Part shown: piece after piece, positions 45,795 through 56,100 of the stretch
How positions within the stretch are numbered: position 1 is the stretch's first letter
Layout: the number at the start of each line of letters is the position of its first letter
Origin: Enterococcus sp. 9E7_DIV0242
GTDB lineage: Bacteria; Bacillota; Bacilli; Lactobacillales; Enterococcaceae
NCBI RefSeq assembly: GCF_002140975.2
Contig: NZ_CP147247.1
Location: forward strand, 4,143,001 to 4,207,000
Direction: 5' to 3'
Length of the DNA: 64,000 bases
The notes under the pieces: generated by a model
The model's input: only the letters and a program-made list of their open reading frames with translations
Databases searched by the model: none
What the model was told of the DNA's origin: nothing
Position numbers and translations under genes: made by a program

Positions 45795-46544
45795 CTACAT
45801 CTCAGTGGATGAATCTGGTTGTTTTTCTAAGCGAATATATCCTTGCTCATCCTCCGGCTCAGCGATGTTCTTGATAGTAAAGCCGAATTTCTCATAAAAT
45901 GCTACGGCAGTTCTAGAGGAAGGGACTTCAATTCTTTTGGCTCCAGTATAAAAAGAGTCTTGCTCAAGGGTTCTCATGAGCTGTTGTCCAATCCCTTTTC
46001 GTTGATAGTCGGGAAGAACAAAAAAACATAGGATGATATATTCGGTCGAAGAACCATAGTAGGGACAAATCGTGGCTGTTCCGACAATCCTATCGCCGAT
46101 TTCGGCGGTATACATATGCGCGTGTTTCGATTGTTCGATCAGTATATCGGGGGTATATTGGTCAGCAAGAGCGGTCATCTGTGGCAACGGATAGTCTATA
46201 CTGTTGATTTCCAAGAAGTTTCGTCTTATTATTTTGGAGATAGCTAGGCTGTCACTTTCCTCAAAGGCTCGAATAGTACAAGCTGTTTTAGCCGTTTCTA
46301 AATAACGTTCTTTTCTTTTTCTAGGTAACTTTTTGAATTGATACTCCGCTTTTGTTGCTTCTGGTCTTGTTGAAAAAGCTTCCAGATGGATCATGAGAAC
46401 CGGACGACGGGAAGCAGGTCGCGTGTATTTTGCGCCAGTACCAGAATTGTGTTCCTTGATCCTACGTGTCGGATCAGTCGTATACCCCCCATAAAAGCTG
46501 CCATCATGACAACGCAAAACATAAAAATAATGTTTACTCTCCAT
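45795..46544 (-). CDS. GIY-YIG nuclease domain fused to a GNAT acetyltransferase
   Basis: A 249-residue fusion. Residues 4-85 are a GIY-YIG domain of the YazA/UPF0213 type (HYFYVLRCHDGSFYGGYT...RRIKEHNSGTGAKYTRPASRRPV, then the conserved glutamate in RPEATKAEYQFKKL). From about 90 a GNAT domain runs to the end (IRAFEESDSLAISKIIRR; acetyl-CoA loop VLPDYQRKGIGQQLMRTL; SSRTAVAFYEKFGF). The usual YazA is a stand-alone protein of about 90-100 residues, so the acetyltransferase is an added module. The ATG at 46544 overlaps the end of the TrmN6-like gene by 11 bp. Earlier in-frame starts lie deep inside that gene. Function of the fusion is unknown. Confidence 0.82.
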   Translation of the reverse strand: MESKHYFYVLRCHDGSFYGGYTTDPTRRIKEHNSGTGAKYTRPASRRPVLMIHLEAFSTRPEATKAEYQFKKLPRKRKERYLETAKTACTIRAFEESDSLAISKIIRRNFLEINSIDYPLPQMTALADQYTPDILIEQSKHAHMYTAEIGDRIVGTATICPYYGSSTEYIILCFFVLPDYQRKGIGQQLMRTLEQDSFYTGAKRIEVPSSRTAVAFYEKFGFTIKNIAEPEDEQGYIRLEKQPDSSTEM

Positions 46545-47268
46545 ATAACATAGCCGCCATTTCTGCTTGATAGTTCCCATCTTTATCTTGAATGAAAAAT
46601 GGAGGAAGCACGCGGAAGCCATCTTTCTTTCCGCGCAGAATCCCTTCGACTAGGACAATGTTTGCTTCTCTATCTGGTTTAGGGTAAACAAACTGAACGC
46701 GTTTTGGCGCAATATTAGCTAGCTGCATCTCAGTAATGATGTCTAGAAAGCGATCGGGACGATGAACCATAGCTAGCCGTCCATTTGTTTTAAGCAGCTT
46801 AGCAGATACAGTGATCACCTCTTTTAGCGAGGTATGAATCTCATGTCTAGCGGCTGCAAGATAGGGATTAGGGTTCTTTTTACTACTTGGCAGCTCCTTG
46901 AAATAGGGCGGGTTGCACAACAGTAGATCTACGGAGTCAGGTTTGATAACAGAAGCTGATTCCTTCAAGTCAAGGGGGATCATTTCCATTTGCTCTTCTA
47001 GCTTGTTTAATTGGATGCTTCTTTTTCCCATATCAGCTAGCCGTGGCTGAAGCTCGATTTGTTTGATTTGGGCAGTCGTTTTTCTGCTGACAAATAGTCC
47101 GACAGCACCATTGCCGGCACAAAGATCGACAATCAATCCTCTTTTAGGAATACTGGGGAAATTTGCGAGCAGTACAGCATCCATTGAAAATGAAAAAACT
47201 TCGCTACTTTGTATAATCTGAATATCGTCTGCATACAGCTGATCAATACGTTCGTCGCTATGAAGCAC
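46534..47268 (-). CDS. tRNA1(Val) A37 N6-methyltransferase-like protein
   Basis: A 244-residue SAM-dependent methyltransferase of the YabB/TrmN6 family. The SAM loop is VDLCAGNGAVGLFVS and the catalytic N6-adenine motif is LLCNPPYF. The start is a GTG (residue 1 of MLHSDERIDQLY) preceded by GGAGG. In Bacilli this gene sits beside the GIY-YIG gene yazA and often rsmI, as here with the downstream fusion. It probably modifies a tRNA adenine; the exact target is inferred from the family. Confidence 0.88.
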   Translation of the reverse strand: MLHSDERIDQLYADDIQIIQSSEVFSFSMDAVLLANFPSIPKRGLIVDLCAGNGAVGLFVSRKTTAQIKQIELQPRLADMGKRSIQLNKLEEQMEMIPLDLKESASVIKPDSVDLLLCNPPYFKELPSSKKNPNPYLAAARHEIHTSLKEVITVSAKLLKTNGRLAMVHRPDRFLDIITEMQLANIAPKRVQFVYPKPDREANIVLVEGILRGKKDGFRVLPPFFIQDKDGNYQAEMAAMLYGE

Positions 47269-47716
47269 AATGAGTCCTCCTTTATGAGTAAAATGAGTGA
47301 GCTGGTTATCAATCGTTCAAAAGTCGAAGAATGATAGCCGACATAATTGTTTGTTGGTTTTGAAGAATTTCTTTCTAAGTATACTATCTGGTTTTCGTCT
47401 CTTTGAATCAAAGTATATTCATCATACAAGTTGTTTTCTAGTAGTGCAAGATGGAAATTGTTTTATGAAAACAAACAAAGAATATTTTCACAAAAAAATA
47501 TCTATGGTATGATGATGAAAGACAAAAAATAAAAAAAGATTTGTGACTGTATAAATCCTGTAGAAGTTTTTCTTGTACGAGCTATTTTCTTGTGCTCAAA
47601 ATTAGAAACAATGGAATAAAGAGATGCGCACTTCGGTAGTAGTATTTATACATATAGATCATGCGAAATAATTCAGAGTTACGATGACCGTAACCATGAG
47701 AAGAGGGAGAAAAGCG
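47269..47716. promoter_or_regulatory. Intergenic region with the plsC-like gene promoter
   Basis: A 448-bp gap, very AT-rich, between divergent genes. TTTTCA (47485-47490), a 17-bp spacer and TATGAT (47508-47513) form a plausible plus-strand promoter about 200 bp before the acyltransferase. No terminator, gene or clear repeat was seen in the remainder; a long leader remains unexplained. Confidence 0.45.
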
Positions 47717-48334
47717 ATGTTTTTTACATTTATGCGGGGTGTTGTCCGTGTGGTGCTATTCATTATTAATGGAAGGATGCGCCTTGTGGGCAAGGATCGA
47801 TTGCCAACTGACCAAAATTATGTACTGGTCGCACCTCATAGAACTTGGTGGGAGCCGTTGCATCTAGCTGTAGCAGCCTCACCGAAGAAATTTAGCTTTA
47901 TGGCAAAAAAAGAATTGTTCAAAAACCCAATATTGAGCTTCATTTTGAAACATGCCAATGCCTTTCCGGTAGATAGAGAAAAACCCGGGCCAAGTGCGAT
48001 AAAGACACCTGTTAAAACGCTGAAAGATACTAAATTAAGCTTAGTTATGTTCCCAAGCGGCACAAGACATTCTTCTGATTTAAAAGGTGGCGTGGCCGTG
48101 ATTGCCAAGTTGGCAAAGGTTCCAATTGTTCCTTCTGTTTATCAAGGGCCACTAACATTTAAAGATTTATTGAAGCGTAAAAAAGTAACAGTAGCCTTTG
48201 GTGAACCAATCGACATCAGCGATATCAAAAAGATGGATAAAGAGGGCATTGCCGAAGTGGAGCGAAGAATGAATGAAGCCTTTGCAGCATTGGATACAGA
48301 AGTGGATCCTACATTTGCTTATGAAGCAAAATGA
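47717..48334 (+). CDS. Lysophospholipid acyltransferase family protein (PlsC-like)
   Basis: A 205-residue acyltransferase of the 1-acyl-glycerol-3-phosphate type, which makes phosphatidic acid at the membrane. The N-terminal hydrophobic segment (VVRVVLFIINGRMRL) precedes the catalytic block APHRTWWEP. The usual HX4D reads HX4E here (H41, E46). Block III, commonly FPEGTR, reads FPSGTRHSS. Both positions depart from the textbook pattern, so substrate or efficiency may differ. ATG at 47717 follows GAGGGAGA. A start at 47684 is in frame but has no good site. Confidence 0.82.
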   Translation: MFFTFMRGVVRVVLFIINGRMRLVGKDRLPTDQNYVLVAPHRTWWEPLHLAVAASPKKFSFMAKKELFKNPILSFILKHANAFPVDREKPGPSAIKTPVKTLKDTKLSLVMFPSGTRHSSDLKGGVAVIAKLAKVPIVPSVYQGPLTFKDLLKRKKVTVAFGEPIDISDIKKMDKEGIAEVERRMNEAFAALDTEVDPTFAYEAK

Positions 48335-48357
48335 TTCGCTGAGAATGAGGTGAGTAT

Positions 48358-48567
48358 ATGACTGAAGCAGAGTTTTTACGGTTAAGCATAGCTACGGTTG
48401 TAAAAGCAACTCGTGAAGAGGGGTATTGGGTTGTTGAGAATCTTGACCAGTTTGGTGGAGGCTCGAATGTTCACGGTATCCGGCTACTTAATTCTGATCA
48501 GCCTAAGTACGGTAGAATAACGCCTACTAATTATCATATTTGGCAAATTGTCGGTAAATTAAACTAA
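48358..48567 (+). CDS. Small hypothetical protein, 69 aa
   Basis: I do not recognise this protein. The ATG has a clear GAGGTGAG site 24 bp after the acyltransferase stop, so it is likely in the same transcript. It is soluble, with a helical N-terminus (TEAEFLRLSIATVVKATREEG) and a glycine-rich middle (DQFGGGSNVHGIRLL). No cysteines, no signal. A terminator follows at 48621-48662. Confidence 0.55.
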   Translation: MTEAEFLRLSIATVVKATREEGYWVVENLDQFGGGSNVHGIRLLNSDQPKYGRITPTNYHIWQIVGKLN

Positions 48568-48620
48568 CTGATAGTATCAGCTCTATCAGCTGATAAACCT
48601 GATTTTTTTCTAATGTTATG

Positions 48621-48664
48621 AAAAGTGCAGCACCCTAATTTTGAGGGAAGCTGTACTTTTTTGC
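48621..48664 (+). terminator. Terminator after the 69-aa gene
   Basis: AAAAGTGCAGC (48621-48631) pairs with GCTGTACTTTT (48650-48660), with CCT/AGG inside, followed by TTG. The 293-bp gap beyond it also holds a TATAAT (48717-48722) that may serve sbcD, though no good -35 lies at the right distance. Confidence 0.8.
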
Positions 48665-48860
48665 TGAATAGTCAGATTCTGCATCATTGTCTTTCTCCAT
48701 TCCTTCGTAAATTTGTTATAATGGAAAGAAGGTCATTTTTTAGAAGAAAAGGTTTAACTAATCAAAGTGGTAAAGAAATGAATGGTTAGAAAAGGAGCTT
48801 ACTCATTTCAATGCTCAAGTGTTAATGAAAAAGCTATGACTAGGGACAAGGAGTGAAACA

Positions 48861-50003
48861 ATGCGTTTTTTACATACAGCTGACTGGCATATCGGGAAAA
48901 AGCTTCATGGCTACAGCTTATTAGAGGATCAATTGCACGTGTTCGATCAAATGATCCAACTGGCAAAGCAGGAAAAGGTAGACGGTATTATCATTGCCGG
49001 AGACCTATATGATCGTTCGGTGCCTTCTGTTGATGCAGTTGAGCGATTCAATCAAATGATCATCAAACTTAATCTTGAAGAAAAATTTCCTGTTTTTGCG
49101 ATTTCCGGGAATCACGACAGCGCCATCCGTCTGGAAACCGGAGGACCATGGTTCAGGCAATCTGAGTTCCATCTACATACCCGATTAGAGCAGGCGTTCC
49201 ACCCCGTTGAGTTTGGGGAGGTCCAGTTGTTCTTACTGCCCTATTTTGAACCAAGTGATGCGCGAATTTATTTTGATAATAAAGAAGAAATTCGAACGAT
49301 CGAGCAAGCGATGACAGTCGTGATAGAAGAAATCAAGAAGCAATTCAAACCAGAAATGGCTCATGTTCTAGTCAGCCATTTTTTTGCGGCCGGGAGTGCG
49401 AAATCAGATTCAGAAACAAAGTTGACGGTTGGCGGACTGGATACGGTTCCTCTTGACCTTCTGGAAGACTTTGATTATGTTGCTCTTGGACACTTACATA
49501 ATAAGGATGCGTTGATTTCCGACAGTATTCGTTACAGCGGTTCGCCGCTGAAGTTTTCTCTTTCAGAAAGAAAACAGGAAAAAGGTGTTTGGATTGTTGA
49601 TGTTGAGGAGAAAAAAGTTGATTTGTCCTTCCATCCACTGCTTCCAAAAAGAGAAATAAAAGAGCTGCAGGGGACCTTTAAAGAATTGACTCAGCAGGAA
49701 TTTTACGAGTCGCTGGATCGAAAGGATTTCATGTTTATTCAATTGACAGATCGTGCGGTAATTCCAAATATGATGTATCAACTGCGAAAAATTTATCCCA
49801 ATATTTTAGGGGTGGAGCGTGTTTATGGACGAGAAAATGACCAAAAGATCCTAGCAAAAGAGATCAGTGTGAAGCAACTGTCTCCGTTGGAATTGAGCAA
49901 ACAGTTTTTTGAAGAGATGACCGAAGAGGAGCTTACAAATCAACAGGAACAATGGTTGAACGAGTCTCTTGATGCCATTCAGCAAAAGGAAAGAGGGAAA
50001 TAA
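48861..50003 (+). CDS. sbcD: Exonuclease SbcCD, nuclease subunit D
   Basis: SbcD is the Mre11-like metallophosphoesterase of the SbcCD complex, which cuts hairpins and trims blocked DNA ends. The 380 residues have all phosphoesterase motifs: TADWHIGK (D8, H10), GDLYDR, SGNHDS, VSHFFAAG and GHLHNKD. The length is normal. The ATG follows AAGGAG. sbcC starts 1 bp after the stop, so subunits are made together. Confidence 0.97.
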   Translation: MRFLHTADWHIGKKLHGYSLLEDQLHVFDQMIQLAKQEKVDGIIIAGDLYDRSVPSVDAVERFNQMIIKLNLEEKFPVFAISGNHDSAIRLETGGPWFRQSEFHLHTRLEQAFHPVEFGEVQLFLLPYFEPSDARIYFDNKEEIRTIEQAMTVVIEEIKKQFKPEMAHVLVSHFFAAGSAKSDSETKLTVGGLDTVPLDLLEDFDYVALGHLHNKDALISDSIRYSGSPLKFSLSERKQEKGVWIVDVEEKKVDLSFHPLLPKREIKELQGTFKELTQQEFYESLDRKDFMFIQLTDRAVIPNMMYQLRKIYPNILGVERVYGRENDQKILAKEISVKQLSPLELSKQFFEEMTEEELTNQQEQWLNESLDAIQQKERGK

Positions 50004-50004
50004 G

Positions 50005-53000
50005 TTGAAGCCTTTGACATTGACATTGAAAAATTTTGGACCATATATCAACGAAACGGTCGATTTCACAAATTTTGAAGAGTCTTCACTATTCTTGATC
50101 AGTGGAAAAACCGGAGCCGGGAAAACCACAATATTTGATGGTATGAGCTATGCCCTCTTTGGAGAAAGCTCTGGGAAGCTTCGACAAGGAAAAGAACTGC
50201 GGTCAACATTCGCTGATCCTTCGGAGCCGACAGAAGTGCAATTACTTTTTTCACATGGAGAATTCCTCTATGAGATCACAAGAAAGCCGGAGCAAGAGCT
50301 GTTCAAGAAACGAGGAGATGGCACACGTACACAGCCAGCAAAAATATCATTGATCATTAAAAATCCGGAAGGCAAGGAAATGAAGGAGTACTCAAAACGG
50401 CGAGAGGTAGATAGCTTTATTCAAGAACTGCTGCATCTGGATGCAGAGCAGTTTTCTCAAATTGTTTTGTTGCCTCAAGGAGAGTTTCGAACATTTTTGA
50501 TTGCAAATAGTGGTGAGAAGGAAAAAGTGTTGAGGCGACTATTTAGTACGCAAATGTATCAAGCTTTGGGAGAAGAGTTGAAGCAGCAGTCGAAAAAGAA
50601 GAATCAAGAAATCGAGCAAATTCGCCAAAAAATAGAGCTGAAAATGGAGCAAGTCTATTGGGAACAAGAGCCTCAGGATGAACTGACAGAAAAGAGGTTG
50701 CAGCTATTAGCTCAACAACAAATAGAATCAGAAGAAGGTCAAAAACAGCTAAAAGAACACATTGAACGGTTGAAAACGGAGCTAAAGGCTTTTGAGAAGA
50801 AGAAAGCAACAATCGAAGAACAGCATGTTTTGAGTAAGCAATACCACGCTCTACTTGAAGAGCATGAGACTTTGCTTCTCAAGCAAGATGAAATAAATAG
50901 AGCGAAACAGAAAGAACAAGAGCTCACATGGGTAAAGACACAAGAAAATTCACTTGAGTCAATTGGTGAAAACGAACAAGAACTACGTAAGCAGAGGGCT
51001 CGACTAAATACTGTCATGGTAGAAAAAGCGGCTGTTCATACAAAAGTGAAAGAATACCAGCAACAGGCAAACGCATTAGTTGACCGCAAAGAGGAAATGA
51101 ATGAAAAATACGTTCAGCTGACTGAACTGAGAATGAAGCTACCTTTATACGAGGAAAAAGAGCAGCTTGAAAAAGACTTACAGTCAGAGGAACTAGGGCT
51201 TGCAAGTGAGCGGCTACGTGTGGAACAACAAAAAAATGATGCATTGATTGAACAACAACAGGTGTTGACACAAGCGCTTGCTGAGCTGCCAAAATTGGAG
51301 AAGCAACAGCTGATACTAGAGCAAAGACAAAAGGATTGGCAGAAAATTGCTGAAGATTGGCAAGAGCTTTTAGCGGAGCGTGCGCTTTTTTCTCGTTATC
51401 AGAAAGAATTAGCTGCTCTACAACAACAGCGTTTAGTGGTGGATGAAGAAAAGCTTAGCGTTGAGAAATTGCAGAAGCGTGCGCAGTCAGTTTGGGCTAA
51501 GCTGCAAATCAGTCGATTGAGCTTGCTACTTGAAGAGGGAGAACCATGTCCGGTTTGTGGCGCTTTAGAGCATCCCAAAAAGCTGGCGCATCAAGAGGTT
51601 TCGATTGATGCGATTCAAGAGGCGGAACAGCGCTTGAATGGGATGGATGCCCAACTCAAACTTGTAGAAGAAAAAGCAATCAGCATAGTGAAGGATATTG
51701 AAGCCTTGAAAGAGCAGAGCAGACATTTGAGTGACGGACTGGAAACGAAGCAAGCAAAGCTTTTGCAGGTGATTGAGGAGTCAGATCCGGAACAAGCTGT
51801 ATCTTCTGATATTGTAGAGGAGCAATGGCTCGAAGAAGAAATTCGGCTGTTGCAAACTACCGTGAGAGAAAATGACGAGGCGCTGCAAAAGCTGAATGAG
51901 AGAAAGCTAGAGGAACAAAGCTTGAAGGAACAGCTTGAGCAGCAAGCACAACAGCTTTCTGAATGGAAGACCAAGTATGAAGCGCAAGCTGCAAAGCAAC
52001 AGGCAAGCCAAGTAAAGCTGGAAACGATACAGCAGCAGCTGGATCAAGAAATTACTTATTCAGAAGCATTGGAAAAACTGCAACAGCTTGAATCGGAGCG
52101 GGTAGAATGGCAGCAAGAGAAAGAGGCAGTTGAAAATAATTTACTGGAATATAAAGAGCAGGAGCAGAAGCTGACACAAGAAACCCATTATCTCGAGCAA
52201 GAAATTCAGCGAATCGAGCAGTTTCTTGAGACAAGCAAAGAGAAGATTCGTCACTCATTGAAAGAACATAACCTTTCTTATAGATTAGACGAAATCGATA
52301 GCTTGTTAGAGCAGTTGACGGAGCTAGATAGTCTGCGGATAAAGATTGCGGCGTTTGAAGAACAGATTAAGGAAGTAACTTTTCGAACTCAAGCAACCAA
52401 GGAGAAAATGAGTACTACAGTCTTGCCGGATTTGACTGAGATCGAGCAACAGCTAGAAGTGAAGCAGCAGGAAATTTCTGAACAAGAAGACTCTTATTAT
52501 CATAATAGAGAGAAGTATGCCGCAAATGCCGCTATTTTCAAGGAAATCACAGCTGCGATTCAGGCTGTAGACCAAAAATGGGAAGAGGTCGCTTCCTTGC
52601 AACAACTTGCTGAGACGATTAACGGAGACAACTTGAAAAAAACAAGTCTGGAAAGATATGTTCTGCAAACTTATTTACGGGAAGTCTTGAAAACTGCGAA
52701 TGCACGAATGGCTTCATTGACAAATAGTCGGTACCAATTTGAGTTGAATAGTGAGAAAAACAGTTATAAAAATCAAACAGGATTGGAAATCAACATTTAC
52801 GATGACAATGCAGGCGCTAGTCGTAGTGCTAGGACATTATCAGGTGGCGAAAGCTTTATCGCAGCGTTAGCATTGGCTCTTTCTTTAGCGGAAGTCATAC
52901 AGGAACAGGCTGGCGGAGTGTTGATCGAAGCCTTGTTTATTGATGAAGGATTTGGTTCCTTAGATGAGGAAGCGTTGGAAATGGCGATCGAGGCACTAGA

Positions 53001-53133
53001 AACAATTGAAAATGAAGGAAGAATGATAGGAATTATCAGCCACGTTGCGGAGCTGAAAAGCAGAATTTCCCAACAGCTGCAGATCAAAACAAATGGTGCT
53101 GGACAAAGCAGTGTTTCCTATCAAGTGATGTAG
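50005..53133 (+). CDS. sbcC: Exonuclease SbcCD, ATPase subunit C
   Basis: SbcC is the Rad50-like ATPase. This 1042-residue copy has Walker A SGKTGAGKTT near the N-terminus. Two long coiled-coil arms rich in E, Q, K and L flank the zinc hook CPVCG (Cys515 and Cys518). The signature LSGGESFIAALALALSLAEV and Walker B ALFIDEGFGSLDEE lie at the C-terminus. The start is a TTG at 50005 with GAGGG 7 nt upstream, which gives the family N-terminus KPLTLTLKNFGPY. An ATG further upstream lies inside sbcD. Confidence 0.96.
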   Translation: MKPLTLTLKNFGPYINETVDFTNFEESSLFLISGKTGAGKTTIFDGMSYALFGESSGKLRQGKELRSTFADPSEPTEVQLLFSHGEFLYEITRKPEQELFKKRGDGTRTQPAKISLIIKNPEGKEMKEYSKRREVDSFIQELLHLDAEQFSQIVLLPQGEFRTFLIANSGEKEKVLRRLFSTQMYQALGEELKQQSKKKNQEIEQIRQKIELKMEQVYWEQEPQDELTEKRLQLLAQQQIESEEGQKQLKEHIERLKTELKAFEKKKATIEEQHVLSKQYHALLEEHETLLLKQDEINRAKQKEQELTWVKTQENSLESIGENEQELRKQRARLNTVMVEKAAVHTKVKEYQQQANALVDRKEEMNEKYVQLTELRMKLPLYEEKEQLEKDLQSEELGLASERLRVEQQKNDALIEQQQVLTQALAELPKLEKQQLILEQRQKDWQKIAEDWQELLAERALFSRYQKELAALQQQRLVVDEEKLSVEKLQKRAQSVWAKLQISRLSLLLEEGEPCPVCGALEHPKKLAHQEVSIDAIQEAEQRLNGMDAQLKLVEEKAISIVKDIEALKEQSRHLSDGLETKQAKLLQVIEESDPEQAVSSDIVEEQWLEEEIRLLQTTVRENDEALQKLNERKLEEQSLKEQLEQQAQQLSEWKTKYEAQAAKQQASQVKLETIQQQLDQEITYSEALEKLQQLESERVEWQQEKEAVENNLLEYKEQEQKLTQETHYLEQEIQRIEQFLETSKEKIRHSLKEHNLSYRLDEIDSLLEQLTELDSLRIKIAAFEEQIKEVTFRTQATKEKMSTTVLPDLTEIEQQLEVKQQEISEQEDSYYHNREKYAANAAIFKEITAAIQAVDQKWEEVASLQQLAETINGDNLKKTSLERYVLQTYLREVLKTANARMASLTNSRYQFELNSEKNSYKNQTGLEINIYDDNAGASRSARTLSGGESFIAALALALSLAEVIQEQAGGVLIEALFIDEGFGSLDEEALEMAIEALETIENEGRMIGIISHVAELKSRISQQLQIKTNGAGQSSVSYQVM

Positions 53134-53144
53134 GGGGTGAGCGC

Positions 53145-56100
53145 ATGAGATGGAGCATACCGGATCGAATTATTACACGAGGTCGGGAATATCTAAATGA
53201 AGGCAGAGTACTTTCTGTTGTACAGGATTGGGAAAAGCAGATTTGGTATGGTGAGGTTTTAGGATCAGAGCTTTACTTAGTTGAGCTGGATGGTAGTCCC
53301 AAAGAACAGGATCGCTGTGAGTGCCCTTATTGGCATGAGCAGGGGTACTGTAAGCATACGGTGGCTGTAGAGCTTTACCTTCGAAGTAAAGGGATACCAA
53401 GAGTCATGAAGAATAAGCCAGATGCAGTGATTTCAACAAAAAAGACATCGAATGCGGAAATGTTTACAAAAGGATTTGCGAAACTACAGGGACCGCTTGA
53501 GCAAAAACAAGTGCCCTCGTTGATTGTTGAATATACAGTTGACACGATTGAAACAAATAGTTATTATCCGGAGCTTGCTCTTTTGGGGGTATCTCTTCGA
53601 GTGGGCATTCGTGAAGCGAAGAAAAAGACCTACATCATAAAAAATATTGGGGAGTTTTTTCAAAAAATTCAAAAAGAAGAGCTGCTTTCTTTAAACAAGC
53701 AGCAGACGGTGCGATTGACACAAGAAGCTTTTTCAGAAAAGGATAAAGAGATAATAGCGCAGCTGACGTTGATTTACCAAACGAGTCTATTGCTAGGGTC
53801 GAAAGGCCTTCAGGTGAACGGCAAGCTTGATAAACGATATATTCTTTTACCTGTGGAGCAGGCGCAACAGCTGATCGAAAAGATGCAAATCAATGGTTCT
53901 TTTCATTTAAATGCAGCAGACAGGAAAATCCGAAAGCCTGTATTTTCATCGACGGAATTACCACTGGCATTTTCTATTAATAAAGATGGAACGCAGTATC
54001 AGCTAACGATTAAAAATCTATTTCAACCATTTCTGAGTCATTACCATTGGGGGATCTCCGGTGATACGATTTATCTACTGACTAGGGAACAGGAAGAAAT
54101 TTATAGTATATTAACACAGCTGTTGAAGCGAATGGAACGCCCGGAAGTAGTCTATGAACAGGAGCAGCTATCTGATTTATTCAGCTCGGTTATGCCTTTG
54201 CTGGAAAAATTAGGGAAGGTGTCTGTAGCAGAAAATGTCGAGCAAGCCTTGGTCATTGAGCCGTTACGCGTAAAGCTTATTTTTAGAAAAATCAAAAATA
54301 TGCTAGATGTTCGTGTCGATTACTGTTATGGGACAACTGTTTTTTCTACAGATGCTAAGCATACATCCACACCAGATCAAGAAAGAGAAGTAATTAGAGA
54401 TACTGGAAAAGAATCGGTTGTTACGAAGTTGCTAGAGAAATACTCTTATACAGAAAAAGAAACCGGTTATGGCAAGCTATTACCAAGTGGTGAGCGGTTG
54501 TATTACTTTTTTAAAGTAGAAATTCCGGCATTTCAAAAATTGGGCGAAGTGTTGATGGGCAAAAAGCTTCGGGAGTTATATTTAGATGCTAAAAGTCATC
54601 AACCGACGATCGAGGTCTCAGACTCTGATTCATGGTTGGATGTGCGTTTTGATATCGTTGGCGTGGATGAGCAGGAAATCGATGCCGTTTTGGCCAGCCT
54701 GCTAAGAAATGATTCGTTTTACACACTTGAATCAGGTGAGATACTTTCCTTTGATTCAGAGGAGTTCTATCAAACCAGTGAAATTCTTGAAAAGCTTCGT
54801 CAAAATATGAAAAATCATAGAGGAAAAATCCAGCTGCCAAAAAATCAAGGCTTAATTCTTGAACATATGCTAGAAGGAAATGCGCAAGCGATGTTTTCTG
54901 ACTCATTTAATCAGCTTGTTAAAGATTTGACAGCACCAGAGGACTTCGAGGCACAGGTGCCAAAAAATCTTCATGCTGAACTAAGAAATTATCAGGTTGA
55001 AGGCTTCAAATGGTTAAAAATGCTTGGACATTACGGCTTTGGCGGAGTACTTGCTGATGAGATGGGTTTAGGGAAAACGATTCAAATGATTACCTACTTA
55101 CTGTCAGAAAAGGAAGAAGGGAAGTTGAAGCATCCAGCTGTGGTTATTGCTCCAGCAAGTTTGATTTATAACTGGTCGGCAGAGCTTAAAAAATTTGCGC
55201 CTGATTTGAATGAGCTAGTTATCACAGGTCAAAAGGAAAATCGCCTGACCTTGTTGGAGAAGGCAGAAAAGCAGGATGTGTTGATCACTTCATATAATAG
55301 CTTCCGTCAAGATGTAGAAATCTATGAGCAATTGACACTTGATTATTTAGTTCTTGATGAGGCACAGATGGTTAAAAATAGTGGGACAAAGACAGCTCAG
55401 GCCTTACGTCAGCTGAATATTCCACAGCGATTTGCTTTGAGTGGGACCCCAATAGAAAATTCCTTGGACGAGCTGTGGTCTGTTTTCCAGTTGGTATTGC
55501 CAGGCTTGTTTCCCAAAAAATTGGCATTTAGAGAACTAAGTCCCGAAGAAGTAGCGAAAATGATTCGTCCGTTCATATTGAGACGAGATAAGAAAAATGT
55601 ATTGGCTGACCTTCCGGATAAAATCGAGAATAATCTATACAGTACTTTGACCGAAGAGCAAAAGGCTGTGTATCTTGCTTATCTCAGAAAGATGCAGGAA
55701 GATATCAGTCAAATGGATGGGGAAGAGTTCAAGAAAAATCGTATCAGTATTTTAGCCGGATTGACACGCTTACGCCAAATTTGTTGTGATCCGCGTCTGT
55801 TCATGGATGATTACCATGGTAGCTCAGGCAAATTAGAGCAGGTAAAAATATTTTTGCAGACGGCGAAGGAAAATGGCAGAAGGGTACTCTTATTTTCTCA
55901 ATTTACCAGTATGCTAAGCATTATAGAAGCTGAGTTGAATGAACAGGGACTTGAAACATTCTATTTGCGAGGTAGCACTAGCCCAATCGATCGAATCAAC
56001 ATGGTTAATGCTTTCAATGAAGGAGAAAAGGATGTCTTCTTGATTTCACTAAAAGCAGGTGGTACAGGACTCAACCTTGTAGGGGGCGACACAGTTGTTT

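Noticed and set aside
51000..52600. Long minus-strand open frames within sbcC
   Set aside because: They are serine/leucine/phenylalanine-rich complements of the Glu/Gln/Lys-rich coiled coil, a common shadow effect.
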